Below the pieces are notes generated by a model. That model had not been told where the DNA came from, made no database searches, and saw nothing but the letters and a program-made list of their open reading frames with translations. Both the position numbers and the translations under genes were made by a program. This document shows positions 23,401-34,315 of a stretch of DNA of 64,000 nucleotides, one piece after another. Each line of letters opens with the position of its first letter. The stretch's first letter is position 1. Source of the stretch: Distichodus sexfasciatus (taxonomy: Eukaryota > Chordata > Actinopteri > Characiformes > Distichodontidae); assembly GCA_032718565.1 (NCBI GenBank), contig JAVGVS010000286.1, positions 124,001-188,000 on the forward strand, given 5' to 3'.

Positions 23401-26400
23401 GTTAATGGCTGAGTCCCAGATGGCAACCCATGCTATGTATCTGTCAGGTGCTACTCATTTGCTAAGATTTTTATACATATCACTATCACCTCTAGATTTT
23501 CAGTAGTCAATGATTCCATAAATGATCAGCCAAAAGCATTAATGTGATCAAAATATAACTCGCGAAGAAGGGCTGGTGGATGAATAACAGACTGTGAGTG
23601 GTAACATTGTACATGATGGACTGTCGTCTCTACACCAAAGGCTGTACACCAAAAAGTTCCTTTAAAAAACCTACACATCACTGACTGTGTTCTGTGCCGT
23701 ATTTTGCAGGCAGGAAGTGATGGAGAGAGCATCGGCAACTGTCCTTTCTCACAGAGACTCTTCATGATTCTTTGGCTAAAAGGGGTCATCTTTAATGTCA
23801 CTACTGTGGACCTAAAGAGGTAGAGCAATCAGATTTTATTCCTTCACATGTGCCTGTCAGTGTTGGGAAAGCTAGCTTTTCAAGGTACAACCTACTCATG
23901 ATTAAAAGTAGCTAAGCTACAGCCAAGCTATTGTTTTAACATAGTAGTTAGTTACACTACAAGCTACAGAGAAAAAGTAGATAACTACATCTAAGCCATT
24001 TCACGTCCAGAGCAAATGCCACTTCAGCTAACTCAGCAATATTTTGCCACACAACATCACTTTTTGTAAATAGTTACTTTCTTTAAAAAAGGTGCAGCAT
24101 TATAAAAGTAGCTTCGCTACTGATATGCTACAGTAGTTAAGTAGTTAAGTAGTTAACTTAGTAGCGTTGCTACTTGTAGTTAGCTTCTCTCCAACACTGG
24201 TACTTGTATAAATACACATAAGACAGGTAAAGAATCTTTGATCTTGCATCTTGACCAGTCTATGTGCAGTAAAAATCTAGATATGCTCTTGTAAATGTTA
24301 GTACGATTTTGTGCTTTTGTTGGTGCATGTCTTGCAGGAAACCTGCAGACTTGAAAGACCTTGCCCCAGGCACCAACCCACCTTTCATGACCTTCAATGG
24401 GGAAGTCCTGGTGGATGTTAACAAGATCGAAGAGTTTCTTGAGGAAAGGCTTGTCCTACCACGGTACCAGACTCCAAAAACTCTCTTACTTGTACGGGTC
24501 TTGAAATGTAAAAAGGCAGCTTTATCCAAAAAGGTTGATGTATTAATCAATGGAATACTAACTTCAGTTAACTTTATTTACTGTTAATCACATGATAGTA
24601 TTAGGGCAGTTTAGGCCTCATTCACCAATATCTTCTTAAACATTTTGAAAACACTGTATTAACAGGACTTCATTAACAGAACATTTAAGGACACTTCGGC
24701 CGCATTTACAATTAGCCAGGTTTTTACAGAAACGGCTATTTCTTCCTCTGCATTTTCAATAATATCCTTGTACACACCAGGTCGTTTTCCAAAAAGTATT
24801 TATTTACAAGGATCTGCATAAATACGCTGTCAAGAGCTATTTTGAGCATGCCAAACCTATAGGCGGCAGTGTAACAAGAAGCATAAAGCCATGTTAGCCA
24901 ATCAGAATCCTGGAAAAAAAACAAAAAAACAACGACTGACACTTCCTGTTCCTGTCGCACACCTGGCGCTAATGCATTTTCCGTCGCATACCGTGACGTT
25001 TGAAAACTTAAAACTCTGTGTTCCTCTGTCTATGTGCAGATGTAAAAACAAAGTTTTCCCAAATCTGCACTTTGGCCGAAAGTTTCAGAAAGAATTGTTT
25101 TCAGTGAATTAAACCTCTGTTTTTGTGTAAATGGAAGGCAAAAATGCAGGGAAACATCACATACCCGGCTATGTGTAAATAGGGTCTTCATTAGCAGTAC
25201 ACCTGTACAACTGTAAAACTGTTCACAGCTGGTGAATGTCAAAATCATTGTGAACAACGCGTAAATGAGTTTTCAAAACAGATTTCTTAATTATGTTGAT
25301 GAATAAGACCGATAGTATTTTGATCCTGCATCTCTTTTCCATATTCTTATGATTTTCCATTTTAATGCTTCTAAAGGTATCCAAAGTTGGCTGCAAAGCA
25401 CCCTGAGTCAAACACAGCGGGAATCGACGTATTTGCCAAGTTTTCCGCTTATATCAAGAACCCACGCAAAGAAGCCAATGACGGTAATTCATTTTGATCA
25501 AAAAGATGATCTAGACATGCCTAGATGTTAAAACGAATTTGAAACAAAGATAAAACATTTTCTCCTTTCTTCTCATAGATAACATAAGTACTATTTGAGA
25601 TGGTATCCCACCTTTTAACTTGTGTTAGCCCTTCATCTGGGTAGTTTTGACCACAGAAGTCATTAATAGTAAATATTTCAGTGGGTTTACATTATTATTA
25701 GTATAGTGTCTGGTCAGCTGGAGTCCCAGGAAGTCAAAAGATGGCCAGTGATGAGCAGGGTTTTGTCAGGTTGAAGGTGGCTGGACGCTGGGTTTCAGCT
25801 TCTTTATTTACAAACACAAACAAAAGAGACTTCAGGCCTCAAGTTAAGTAACTGAAAAGTCTCTTTCAAAAAACACAGACAGACAGTATGCCAACTTTGG
25901 GACACAAAAAGTTGGACTGACAGAGACAAAAGGGAGCGACAGGCCTGGATAGGAATCTAACTAAATTGAAACAAATGCAAACGCTAAGCTAACTGATTAA
26001 ACCAAACAAGATACGTAACACTAAACCAGTAGATCAACAGAACTTGGCTAACTGGAGGTGGGAACTAAACAAGAACCAATAAAGCAAACAGATCAAAAAA
26101 CTAGGGGAAAAGGACTAAGCAAACTCAGGTGTAACAAATACTTAAGCTAATTAACCAATCAGAACACATAGATGTAGGACAGAGGAAGTTAATGGATATA
26201 CCACACTAAAAAGACAGGCAGGACAGGACAGGGGTGCCCTCTGATGGGCGACTGGAGTAATTTCTAGGGAGAGCTGTGACAGGTTTAGATAATAGATGTG
26301 TGATCATTCTTATATGTCTGTCTTTATTTTTTGGTTTTTAAGGTTTGGAGAAGGCTTTATTGAAATCTCTAAAGAGGCTGGACGAGTACTTGCAGTCTCC

Positions 26401-26989
26401 ATTGCCAGAGGAAATTGATGCCAACAGCACGGATGACCCTGGGCCGTCCACACGCAGTTTCCTGGATGGACCGGACCTTACTTTGGCTGATTGTAATCTG
26501 CTTCCTAAACTACACATCCTCAAGGTGTTCAGTGTTATCTAATAATAACATTATATTACAACATAACATCCAACATTACATTTTAATCTCAAGATCAGTC
26601 CAGTATTAGTGCACATATTGAAATATTCATCAACCATCAATACAGATACCTATCTCCTAATTGCAGATAATCTGTGTCAGTGGTTGTAATGGCCATGACA
26701 AATAAAAAAAACAAAAAAAACAATGGAAGACTGACCCTTTAACCATGTAATGGTCATTCTGGTCGTTGTTCTAATAACCAGTGTTGGTGTTTTTAATAAT
26801 GTCCCTTACATTACCATTTTTTCACAGATTGTGGCAAAGAAATACAGAGGGTTTGAGATTCCAGCTGATATGAGAGGGATCTGGCGTTACATGAACTCTG
26901 CCTACCAGAGAGAAGAGTTCATCAACACCTGCCCTGCAGAACGAGAAATTGAATTTGCCTATTTGGATGTCGCCAAAAAGATCAAATAA
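15081..26989 (+). CDS. clic6: clic6, chloride intracellular channel protein, two N-terminal forms
   Basis: CLIC proteins have a GST-omega-like fold and move between soluble and membrane-associated states. Exons: long first exon 15081-17498 or short first exon 22754-22816, then 23710-23819 (110 bp), 24338-24463 (126), 25377-25483 (107), 26343-26524 (182) and 26828-26989 (162 with TAA). All borders are GT-AG and phases agree. The common part (228 residues) holds the glutaredoxin-like site GNCPFSQRLFMILWLKG, then TNPPFMTFNGEV, VNKIEEFLEERL, ESNTAGIDVFAKFSAYIKN, FLDGPDLTLADCNLLPKLH and KKYRGFEIP. The ending DVAKKIK and the huge acidic N-terminus fit CLIC6 better than CLIC4 or CLIC5, as does the rcan1 neighbour. 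Predicted lengths are 1034 and 249 residues. Confidence 0.95.
19136..19260. repeat. TAATA/TATAA microsatellite
   Basis: About 125 bp of near-perfect 5-base AT repeat, flanked by gggccct-containing sequence on both sides. Confidence 0.95.
20830..20960 (+). mobile_element. tRNA-derived SINE remnant
   Basis: gcagtggtctactggtaggg starts like a tRNA A-box. It is followed by gttggagtct and by ccccttaaccccaagctgct tcacgg, the tail text shared with other SINE copies. Confidence 0.55.
21515..21670 (-). mobile_element. tRNA-derived SINE remnant
   Basis: The reverse strand reads gtagtgtaacgattagggag then gggttgtcggttcaagtccc, matching A and B boxes of a tRNA promoter, followed by a SINE body. The text cagctgatgggcagcgcccg at its far end matches repeat B in reverse. 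Confidence 0.6.
22754..22816 (+). CDS. clic6: clic6 short alternative first coding exon
   Basis: An ATG at 22754 (context aacaATGG) opens 21 codons, MAWFDVAAKQFGF then PSIELFVK, ending GTGAAG|gtaagt in phase 0. The last residues copy the end of the long exon (EISLYVK) and of CLIC5 (EIELFVK), so splicing to 23710 restores a standard CLIC N-terminus. It would give a 249-residue protein of ordinary CLIC size. It needs its own promoter within the 5.2 kb after the long exon. Confidence 0.88.
23710..23819 (+). CDS. clic6: clic6 exon with the glutaredoxin-like active site
   Basis: Acceptor ttgcag|GCAGGA and donor AAGAG|gtagag; 110 bp, as in other CLIC genes. It encodes AGSDGESIGNCPFSQR and LFMILWLKGVIFNVTTVDLK. 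The conserved cysteine (residue 32 of the short form) begins the CPFS motif. This helix-strand region is the putative membrane segment of the family. Confidence 0.95.
23858..24199. mobile_element. hAT-like MITE in a clic6 intron
   Basis: Inverted ends CAGTGTTGGGAAAGC and (reversed) CAGTGTTGGAGAGAAGC bound 342 bp of tagcta/gttagtta text. Flanks gtgcctgt and gtacttgt are an imperfect 8-bp target duplication (6 of 8, two transitions). It starts 38 bp after the exon donor. Confidence 0.75.
24338..24463 (+). CDS. clic6: clic6 third common-part exon
   Basis: 126 bp between gtcttgcag and CCACG|gtacca. It encodes KPADLKDLAPGTNPPFMTFN, GEVLVDVNKIEEFLEERLV and LP, with the cis-proline of the thioredoxin-like fold in TNPPF. 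The frame stays open for 120 bases past the donor, so a longer reading frame here is read-through into the intron. Confidence 0.95.
25377..25483 (+). CDS. clic6: clic6 fourth exon
   Basis: 107 bp between cttctaaag and AATGACG|gtaatt. It encodes YPKLAAKHPESNTAGIDVFA and KFSAYIKNPRKEAND, the linker and first helix of the all-helical GST C-terminal domain. Confidence 0.95.
25690..26285. repeat. Unassigned interspersed element in a clic6 intron
   Basis: The text between 25690 and 26285 (cttctttatttacaaacaca, ccaatcagaacacata, gagggcacccctgtcc on the reverse strand) looks like an inserted repeat rather than old intron. I cannot name a family or see clear ends. Confidence 0.35.
26343..26524 (+). 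CDS. clic6: clic6 fifth exon
   Basis: 182 bp between tttttaag and CTCAAG|gtgttc. It encodes SPLPEEIDANSTDD, the foot-loop region, and FLDGPDLTLADCNLLPKLHI, the strongest CLIC signature. Confidence 0.95.
26828..26989 (+). CDS. clic6: clic6 last coding exon
   Basis: Starts after tttcacag with IVAKKYRGFEIPADMRGIWR and ends YLDVAKKIK-TAA. KKYR sits where CLIC4 has its nuclear localisation signal. Confidence 0.95.
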   Translation: MVAKKYRGFEIPADMRGIWRYMNSAYQREEFINTCPAEREIEFAYLDVAKKIK

Positions 26990-26997
26990 GACTGTGT

Positions 26998-27042
26998 GTG
27001 TTTGTGTGTGTGTGCGTGTGTGTGTGGGTGGGTGTGGGTGTG
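26998..27042. repeat. GT-rich tract in the clic6 3' UTR
   Basis: tgtgtgtttgtgtgtgtgtg and onward, beginning nine bases after the stop codon. Confidence 0.85.
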
Positions 27043-27626
27043 CACTCACTGGTGGAGCTGCATTGTTTAAACACGATTAGGCATTTTCTTGCGGCCCTTA
27101 ATGTGAAGAGTGAAGTTGCCAAAACTTTTCTCTCCTTGATCAATGGCAGGGCCATGAAAATAAACATTTTGCAGGTACACATTAGTGAAATATTTTTCAT
27201 CTTTACATGTTTCTTCTTTTCCCAACACCCCGATCTTACAAAATAACTCCATGGCCTTCATCTCTGTAAGAAAAAATAAAAAAAGGACTTTTATGATCAG
27301 TTGCTTGGCCGCAATTTGTGTAGCAGTGTAGTGGGGTGACAGAATATATGTACTTTTGCCAGCATATTTTATGTAGAGTTTGAAATAAGCTTAAATAATT
27401 ATACATTAAATCCAAATATCAGGCCTGTCTTCAGTGGGTGGTTATTTTCTACGAAGATTTGGTTTGGAAGCAAAATTAACTTGTATGTTGTAAATGAATG
27501 TAATGACTTTTTCTACCTGGATGCGAAATTAATGTACTGACCGAGCATCCTTTATTACTCTTTTATATTTTAATGCTCTCTTGTGCATCTGTCTTTCTTT
27601 GAAATTGATCTTCTGTGGGTTTGTCT

Positions 27627-27632
27627 ATTAAA
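27627..27632 (+). terminator. clic6: Likely clic6 polyadenylation signal ATTAAA
   Basis: ATTAAA followed by a T/GT-rich stretch (tttgtttaaaagtg) 640 bases after the stop. An AATAAA at 27275-27280 is a nearer alternative. Confidence 0.5.
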
Positions 27633-27639
27633 TTTGTTT

Positions 27640-28760
27640 AAAAGTGTATCTACTTGTTGAGTATTTTAATTTTACAAGCCAGACATAGTTTAAACAGATC
27701 ACAGATTAATAGGTCATAGATTATATGGTATAGATGACGAATATTTTGACAAGCTTTTGCATCGCCCCCACCTTTCATTTCGTCAACTCTGACTTTTATT
27801 ACAACTCAGCTTAGCCTGTGATTAACTTCCAATTTCAGTCTCATTTGTTTCGTGTGGCCTGCTTAAAATCGGCAAAGTGCAGCACAGGGACATGAAGACA
27901 GGACAAAGAGGGGAAGAAAGGTCAGCAGACATGCAGGATCCGAATCTCTCATCATTCTTCTACTTATCTTCCCGGCTTTCCTTTCTTCCGGCCGGTTCTC
28001 CCATAGACCCGGAGGACCTCGCGAACCGGTTGCGGAGGCAACGGCTCGAGCATCCCTTCTGAACAATCGAGTCACTTTTAAAGCCATAATATCAACAGTT
28101 TGGCTTTACGGGTTACTAAATATACTTTGTCACCACAGAGATCCCCCTCCAAGAGAATTTGAACTGAGAGCTTGAGCAAACATTTGGAAAATGTAAAAGG
28201 ACAGAAGAGGAGGAAAAAAGGCATCACACTTAAGAACAAAGACGGAGCCAACAGACCATTTTCCTGACCTCTAGGGAACTCTTGGCGACTGGAAACGGCA
28301 TGGCCGCTTCACAATGATCACCCAGAAAGGGATGTACAAAAATAAAGTTCTCTTTATTGTCAGGGCTTTTGTTTTTGCATGCTTGTAAAATGTTTATTGG
28401 GTGTTGTACATCAGATGACTTGCAGATTAAGGTTAACAGGTTTTTGTTTTCGTGCAAAAGGACTGCACACGTCATGGGAGGTCATAGAGGTGAGTCATTT
28501 TATGACTGTGTCAATGGGAAGGTCACTTAAGGTCCGTCTGCTGATGAGCACAGGGTCACGTTAGATGTCTGGAACATTTGGCCAAGGAGTAATGATGAGA
28601 AGAATTCTGCACTTTTAGTTCTGAGAACAGTATTTCCAGAAGCAAACTGTTAAAAAAGCAGATGACAGCAAAGATGATAAATACTTTTTATACATTTGTA
28701 AATAAGGGCCTCTTTTTGTACAATTTTCCTGACTAAAACACATAATATGAACTATTTTTA
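27640..28760. other. Convergent gap between clic6 and the secreted-protein gene
   Basis: Holds the likely 3' UTR of the minus-strand gene on the right. A more GC-rich patch at 27860-28070 has open frames on both strands but no splice context or recognisable protein. Confidence 0.4.
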
Positions 28761-28762
28761 CA

Positions 28763-28960
28763 CTACATTATTTTCAAAGACACAATTGCCTTGCCTTTAC
28801 CTCTCTTGCTAGCTTTCTTGGTAGTTGACGGCAATGACTTTTTGATGGTTTTGCCATTCAGGAGTTTAGGATCAGTTTGGTCTGTACTGTTTCTTGGTGA
28901 CATACTGCTACTGACTACAGATGACACTGTGGTTGATTTGAGGCTCCCATCAATCATCAC
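28763..28960 (-). CDS. Secreted protein, last exon
   Basis: Acceptor actcttag|GTGATG, 65 codons and a stop. Rich in Ser, Thr and Lys, with a second NST sequon (PRNSTDQ). On the minus strand an AATAAA (plus TTTATT near 28355) could serve as poly(A) signal. Confidence 0.8.
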   Translation of the reverse strand: MMIDGSLKSTTVSSVVSSSMSPRNSTDQTDPKLLNGKTIKKSLPSTTKKASKRGKGKAIVSLKIM

Positions 28961-30625
28961 CTAAGAGTAGAGCAGAAGAAGAACAAATTTAGCAATGGGC
29001 AATATTAGAAAACATTCCTTTCACTATTTCTAACAAAGCATGCATTCGCTGAACATAATCAACACTAGATTTTGAATTGTACAAAAAATATACCATTTTA
29101 CTCTTCTTTCCGGGGCTCCGACCATTATTATTACCTTAAGAGAGACAGAAAAGCAGTAATGGTTTGTTAGAATAAAGAATTGATCGATATCAATTATTGA
29201 ACCACCTGGAAAGTAGTTATATTGCCACTTTATCGACTTTACAAGAAAGTCACAAGATTATAAGATTCTTAGATATTCTGGTTTATCATCAAATATTAAC
29301 AAGTTTAGGCTTTCCCTTTATCCTACCTCTTGGTATGATAGTGATGCGACTGCTCAGAGTGCTGTTTATTGCTCTATGAAGCTCCTCAAGAATGTTCAAC
29401 ATCTTCAAAAGCTTCTCCTGTCTGTCAGGGATACTAGTAGCCAAATTTGGCATCACTCTTCTGGATGCTAGTAAGGTCTTGTCTTGTTTATTTGAATCAG
29501 TGGTCAACTTCAGGCGTCTATAAAGACTGCCACCATCTGTGGTGGCATGCTGCCATATTTCAGGGTCATCTGTTACAGGCTCTATGTTATGGTGTCTATC
29601 AAATCTGCTGGCAGCCAGCACAATCTTCTCTAGGTTATCAGAAGCCATCGTCATTGAATGCATCTTTATTTTCCTACCAAGGTTGCTAGTCTGTGTCAAG
29701 GATTTGTCTGGAGAAACCGGACTTCTCGTGGTTTTGTCTGCTCTATCTAAAGCTCTAAGAGGAGCTGTCTTCAAGCGTCCATTAGAATAGGTCACTATTG
29801 CACCCGTCTTTAGTAATTCAGCAAAACTGTCTGGTGCTGTCATCTTCTGGCCATCTGAAATTCTGGTCCAAGGATCTGTTGGTTTCTGGTCACCTTTAAG
29901 TTGAGGAATGGATATTTCACAAATCAGGAGAAATAAAAGGTAAGACTTTACTAACAGCTTCATGCAAAAACAACATGAGTATCCTCTAAAGAGTAGATCT
30001 TTACACATTCATCATCAGACAGAGACAAATCACTTGTACACGCACATACAATCACATGTAGAAACTTTGGCAATGCCTGGGAGTTGCTAGGGAATGGAGT
30101 TGATGGCGTCACAGGCGAGTGAATTGTCAGGCTTAAACGTCCATTAACTCTCCCGAAATCTTTAGATCTACTGAAAAATGTTTTCTACCACAGATCTTAC
30201 TTAATTAGACAATTAGAGTCCTTGCCTGAAATGGAATATTTCAGATCATACTACAAAGATACTTTTGGACTGCTTTCAAACATCAGGGGCTATGTGCATA
30301 GAGCAGGTGTCTTTTTGACAACAAAGCTGCTTGAGGTCAAGCTATGTGAACATTTCAATATTGATAGTTAATCCTAAACTGAATCTTTGATATTCAGCTA
30401 CAAATCCTTACTACAGAAGGAACACGTGATAAACTGTGATGGTGTCATGCAAAAAGCTTGTTTGACAAAGCAGAATCTTTGTATTTGACTCAAAGACTTA
30501 CCTCCATGAAGTGGTTCCTGATGAATATCTCCTGGCTTAGACACCAGTGGTGCAGCATCCACAGCTGGAGCTGAAATCAACAGTGCTAGTGCTGCCAGTA
30601 ATTTCAACATGTTTCCCTTCTGCAT
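28763..30625 (-). CDS. Unrecognised secreted basic protein, four exons
   Basis: Minus-strand exons 30625-30502, 29893-29327, 29134-29094 and 28960-28763 join in consistent phase (all GT-AG) into 309 residues. An N-terminal signal peptide is clear (MLKLLAALALLISAPAVDA, cleavage likely after residue 24). The rest has no cysteine-rich domain or membrane segment. It has two NST glycosylation sequons, a short amphipathic helix (KLLKMLNILEELHRAI), dibasic sites (LYRR, ASRR) and a Ser/Thr- and Lys-rich tail (STTKKASKRGKGK). This could be a matrix protein or peptide precursor; I do not recognise the family. It converges with clic6, with about 1.1 kb between the clic6 poly(A) signal and this stop. Confidence 0.8.
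29094..29134 (-). CDS. Secreted protein, micro-exon
   Basis: 41 bp between ctcttaag and AAAATG|gtatat, encoding GNNNGRSPGKKSKM with the preceding split codon. Its phase exactly links the neighbours. Confidence 0.75.
29327..29893 (-). CDS. Secreted protein, main exon
   Basis: 567 bp from acceptor cttaaag|GTGACC to CCAAGAG|gtagga. It holds the bulk of the mature protein, ending SSRITIIPRG. The open frame upstream of the acceptor is intron. Confidence 0.85.
30502..30625 (-). CDS. Secreted protein, signal-peptide exon
   Basis: ATG at 30625; 41 codons plus one base, ending CATGGAG|gtaagt. A second ATG five codons later would also keep the signal peptide. Confidence 0.82.
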
Positions 30626-30629
30626 GCTC

Positions 30630-31200
30630 GCGTCGTCTGGGTGTGTTTATGATTGCAACCGAAATCTTCTCCAAATTCTCTACCGTCTTGACAGCAATCA
30701 AAAGCTAGCACAGTGCAGCGGAGCCTTATCAGGTGCTATTTCCTAAATATTTTATGTGGAAGTGTCACACTTGCCACGCTTCTTTGCCCGATGCGCCCCT
30801 TCAAGGAGTAGGTTTGTCAAGCACCTGGCGTTGTTTGTCCGCGTTATGCTCCACGTTCTATACCATCACACAGGTGCCAGGAGGGACTTAAAACCGGACA
30901 CATTCAGACACGATTGCCTCGACGTTGTCCAATCCGGCCATCCGGCTCCTCCCCACTGTGGCCGGGCATCGGGGTGACATTTAGGACTGTGTTTGGCGTA
31001 GGGGCCCTCCTTTGTGAAGAAGGCAGCAGGCAACGGGCCCTTCTGCGTCAGAGGCCCTTTCTCTTTTAGCTCCTGTGCAAACACATTAAGAAGCGCCTTA
31101 TCACTGCTTATACAGCAGGGCGCCTGGCCCCCTCTGTCCTGCTCCTCCACATAGACAGCGGCACACATCAAATCTAAACAACGTTTGATGCATGCGTCTA
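30630..31200 (-). promoter_or_regulatory. Probable promoter region of the secreted-protein gene
   Basis: Moderately GC-rich sequence directly upstream of the signal-peptide exon. An open frame on the minus strand (30866-31171) has no family features and is not called. Confidence 0.3.
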
Positions 31201-32129
31201 TGCAAATCGTGCCACATTCATAACTGAACTGATTAGTTACGAACTGTACTGTACTGCGCTTTAAAACAGCAATGCTTTAATAAATGCTAAAATGTGGTGG
31301 TGTTCACAGATTCTGGAGAAACTGCTGGTTTAAGACTGATGTCCATCATGCACTCTGTAACTAAACTGCTTCTAAAGCAGGAGGTGACGGAGTTCGAAAT
31401 GAGATGAAAACTCTTAAATGTTTTTTTAAACAATGTTTTATGCATTATTGCAACATTTCAGTGCAAGACAGTGAAAGGGTCTTTTTGCTTTTCATTGTCC
31501 ATTTACAAAAAATACACCTTGTTAGCAGTGTAACTGGAAATATTTTTGGGTCACTGGGACTTTATTAGATTAGATAGCGTCTTTCAAAATTAGTAAGCTA
31601 AAACTGTTGACTTTCTATTTTGAGGTTTACTGAACCCATTTCCAGTTGACTAAAAAGCTCTTTACTTTGCAAGTCCTAAAAGTAGTTATTCTGCCACCTT
31701 TCTCAAATATAAAGCTGATTGCATTTCCAAAAAACAAAGTTTTATAACTTTTTACAGGTTTCATAGTCCCCATATCATATGCATTTGCATTTGATGTGAA
31801 ATAAGGAGGGCACTAGGTAGGGTTTGAAGGCATTTTTCACATTGCACAACCAATTGTCAATCAAAAAATATCACACAATCAATAACATTTGCTGATTTTG
31901 TATCATTAAAGAGTTAAGCCTAAAATTATTCATACACCTTCTAGATTTTGATTTATAGTGATCTTTTTATTTGATCAGTAGGTTTCTGCTGGCTGAAAGT
32001 GATATATGCATTTTACAGAACAGTAAGTAAGACATTTTGTTAGAGATATAAGTGAGAAAAAGGTTACATTTTTATCTATATTCTTATAAAAAATGTCTAA
32101 AATTATTCATACCCTTTCTCACTAATCAA

Positions 32130-33000
32130 CTACTTTAGTTCTTTAATCAAAGCAATCAAGCAGTTCTGGCAAGTTGCTGGCAAATTGATGGCAAGCTAAG
32201 GATTTTGGACTACTCCTCTTTAGCAGTGATCGGCAGGTCTTTGAGATTCGAAGGCTTCATTGCTATTACACTGGTCTTCAGTTCCCTTCACGGATTCTCA
32301 AGGAGGTTCAGGTCTGGACTCTGGCTGGGCCACTCCAAAATACTTTTTTTCTGTTAAACATTGATCTTGATCACTTTGTCTGTATGTTTTGGATAATTAT
32401 CTTGTTGAAAGGTCCAATGCTGCCCAAAACAGGGATTTCTGCAAACTGCCCGTTGTTTTCCTCCAGAATCATAATGCCACTAACTCTTACAAGGATGTCT
32501 GGCTAATTGGCTGAAAAATGCTTGACTCTAGTGATGGTGTATTTAGGGTTTGCCAAACAAATACATATCCCTATGTGTCCAGTGTGTCCAATTCCATTTT
32601 TTCTCATCAGACCATAGAATTGATGACGAAGGCCTTTTGTCTTTGTCCAGGTGGGCTTTGGCAAAGGTTAGTGAGCTTATCTGTGGCTATCCTGGAGAAG
32701 TGGAGTCCTCCTTAAGTCAGTGTTCATGGAGACGAGCCCTGTCCAGTGTCTGGTGATGTGTCAACCTTGAGATGTTGGTCCCAACATTGCTGAGATTTAT
32801 CAGGATGGCCTTGGTGGTGATCCTAGGATTGTTCTTGGCCTCTCGCACTGCTATTCGCTAGTTGCATTTATGGACCACCTATGATTGTCAGTTTTCATTG
32901 GTGTGCGGTGGCACTTCTGGTCAAATTTCTGCATCTTTTCTTAACAATGCTGGTAACTCTCAATACCTGCCAAGGATAATTAATGATGTACATAGAATAA
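32130..33000 (-). pseudogene. Tc1-like transposase remnant
   Basis: The reverse strand shows scattered pieces of Tc1 transposase in different frames, including the block around 32310-32340 before the second catalytic aspartate and text at 32580-32620 with the tctgatgag motif. No intact frame is longer than about 80 codons. Confidence 0.65.
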
Positions 33001-34083
33001 TTCAAGCATTATCTTCGGCTCCCAAGACCAAGAGGGAAAAGGATTTTAAGATATATATCTCATCATTCATCGACAAGTATGAAGATAAGTTATGCAATAT
33101 ATAGCTCGCTCTAGCCATAGCAATGATGCCAGGTAAGCTAAAAATTGGCTGTTAGAAATACCTATTAAGCTGTTCATTTTGGTGGTTTGCCAAGATGTTC
33201 ACTTTACTATCTGACGTTGAATAATTTTATAAGAATGACTTATTTTACCCGTTCATACATGTATTAATAATATGTGGTTATCCCCAGTATCAAGTAAAGA
33301 TCTACAGACAGGGAGAGTCAGCATCTATGCTACCTGCCATAGACCTTTGAGGAAACATCAGAAACCTTACAACATCAGAGTAGGATGGAAGACAGTTCAG
33401 TAGTTTGTTCCAGTTCTGTCCTGGAGTTTTGATGTGGCAACGACAGGTTAAACTAGCAAACAAAGTTATAACTAGCAAACAAAGTTGAACATCCTAGAAC
33501 ACACTAGGATCTGTGTTGTCACCTGCCATTGTTGTCAATATCATTGTCATGGTTACAGTTGTCACTAGTGGCATGTAAGAAATTTAAGTTATTTATGGCA
33601 TGCGACTAATAGAATTAAAGGTCATCATTTTAGAAAAACTGTGTTTTACCCTTTTACACGTATCCACAGCATTCTGCATTTTGAATAATCTTCACTTTGG
33701 AAAGCGCTTTAAAAAAATATCGCTTTGAGGTGCCTCTGTTTATGTGTAAATGAAAGGCCCAAAAATATGCATTTATAAAAAAAAATACCTACATACGTGT
33801 TAACAGACCCTTAGAGTTGCTTATTTGATACTGATATGTAATGTGCTTGTTCTTTATTCTTAACATTTTATGTACAATCACTGATAGCTTACACTGAAAG
33901 TACCCCCGCAAACCACATAGATTTCGAACATTAGTGGCGCTATCTTGCGCCCAGAGGCAATTCTGATCAGTACTGGGATAACTTTTGAGTAGTGACTGAC
34001 CAGATGACTACCCCGTCAGCTATTCTCAGTTTATAGTTGATTAGACTGCACTAGCCCGTGATACAAATTACCAAGACCATTTG

Positions 34084-34315
34084 TGACCCGATCCGCCGTA
34101 ATGAGTCGGAAGTCGGCGTTCGATTTATTTAGATACAGGCCGATTATGTTGAAAAACATCACAAAAATAGCGATTTTTCTTTTTTTGCAGACCAGATTAA
34201 TTTTGAAGACCTTTTCTTTCATATAAGACCAAAAAAGAAAAATTTTTGATGTTTTTCAACATAATCGGCCCGTATCTAAATAAATACTTCCGACTCATTA
34301 CGGCAGATCGGGTCA
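34084..34315. mobile_element. Foldback MITE with long inverted arms
   Basis: Ends TGACCCGATC and GATCGGGTCA, with inverted arms of about 80-95 bp that are near identical apart from a roughly 10-base indel. The direct flank CATTTG occurs at 34078-34083 and again at 34316-34321, a perfect 6-bp target duplication. It lies between the Tc1 transposase remnant and the right Tc1 end. Confidence 0.85.

Noticed and set aside
24260..24587. 92- and 96-residue frames around 24.3-24.6 kb
   Set aside because: The plus frame is the clic6 exon read through its donor at 24463; the minus frame is its shadow.
27863..28087. 74-residue minus-strand frame in a GC-rich patch
   Set aside because: No family features, no plausible splice partners; probably non-coding.
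30866..31171. 101-residue minus-strand frame upstream of the secreted-protein gene
   Set aside because: No recognisable domain or splice context; GC-rich upstream region explains the open frame.
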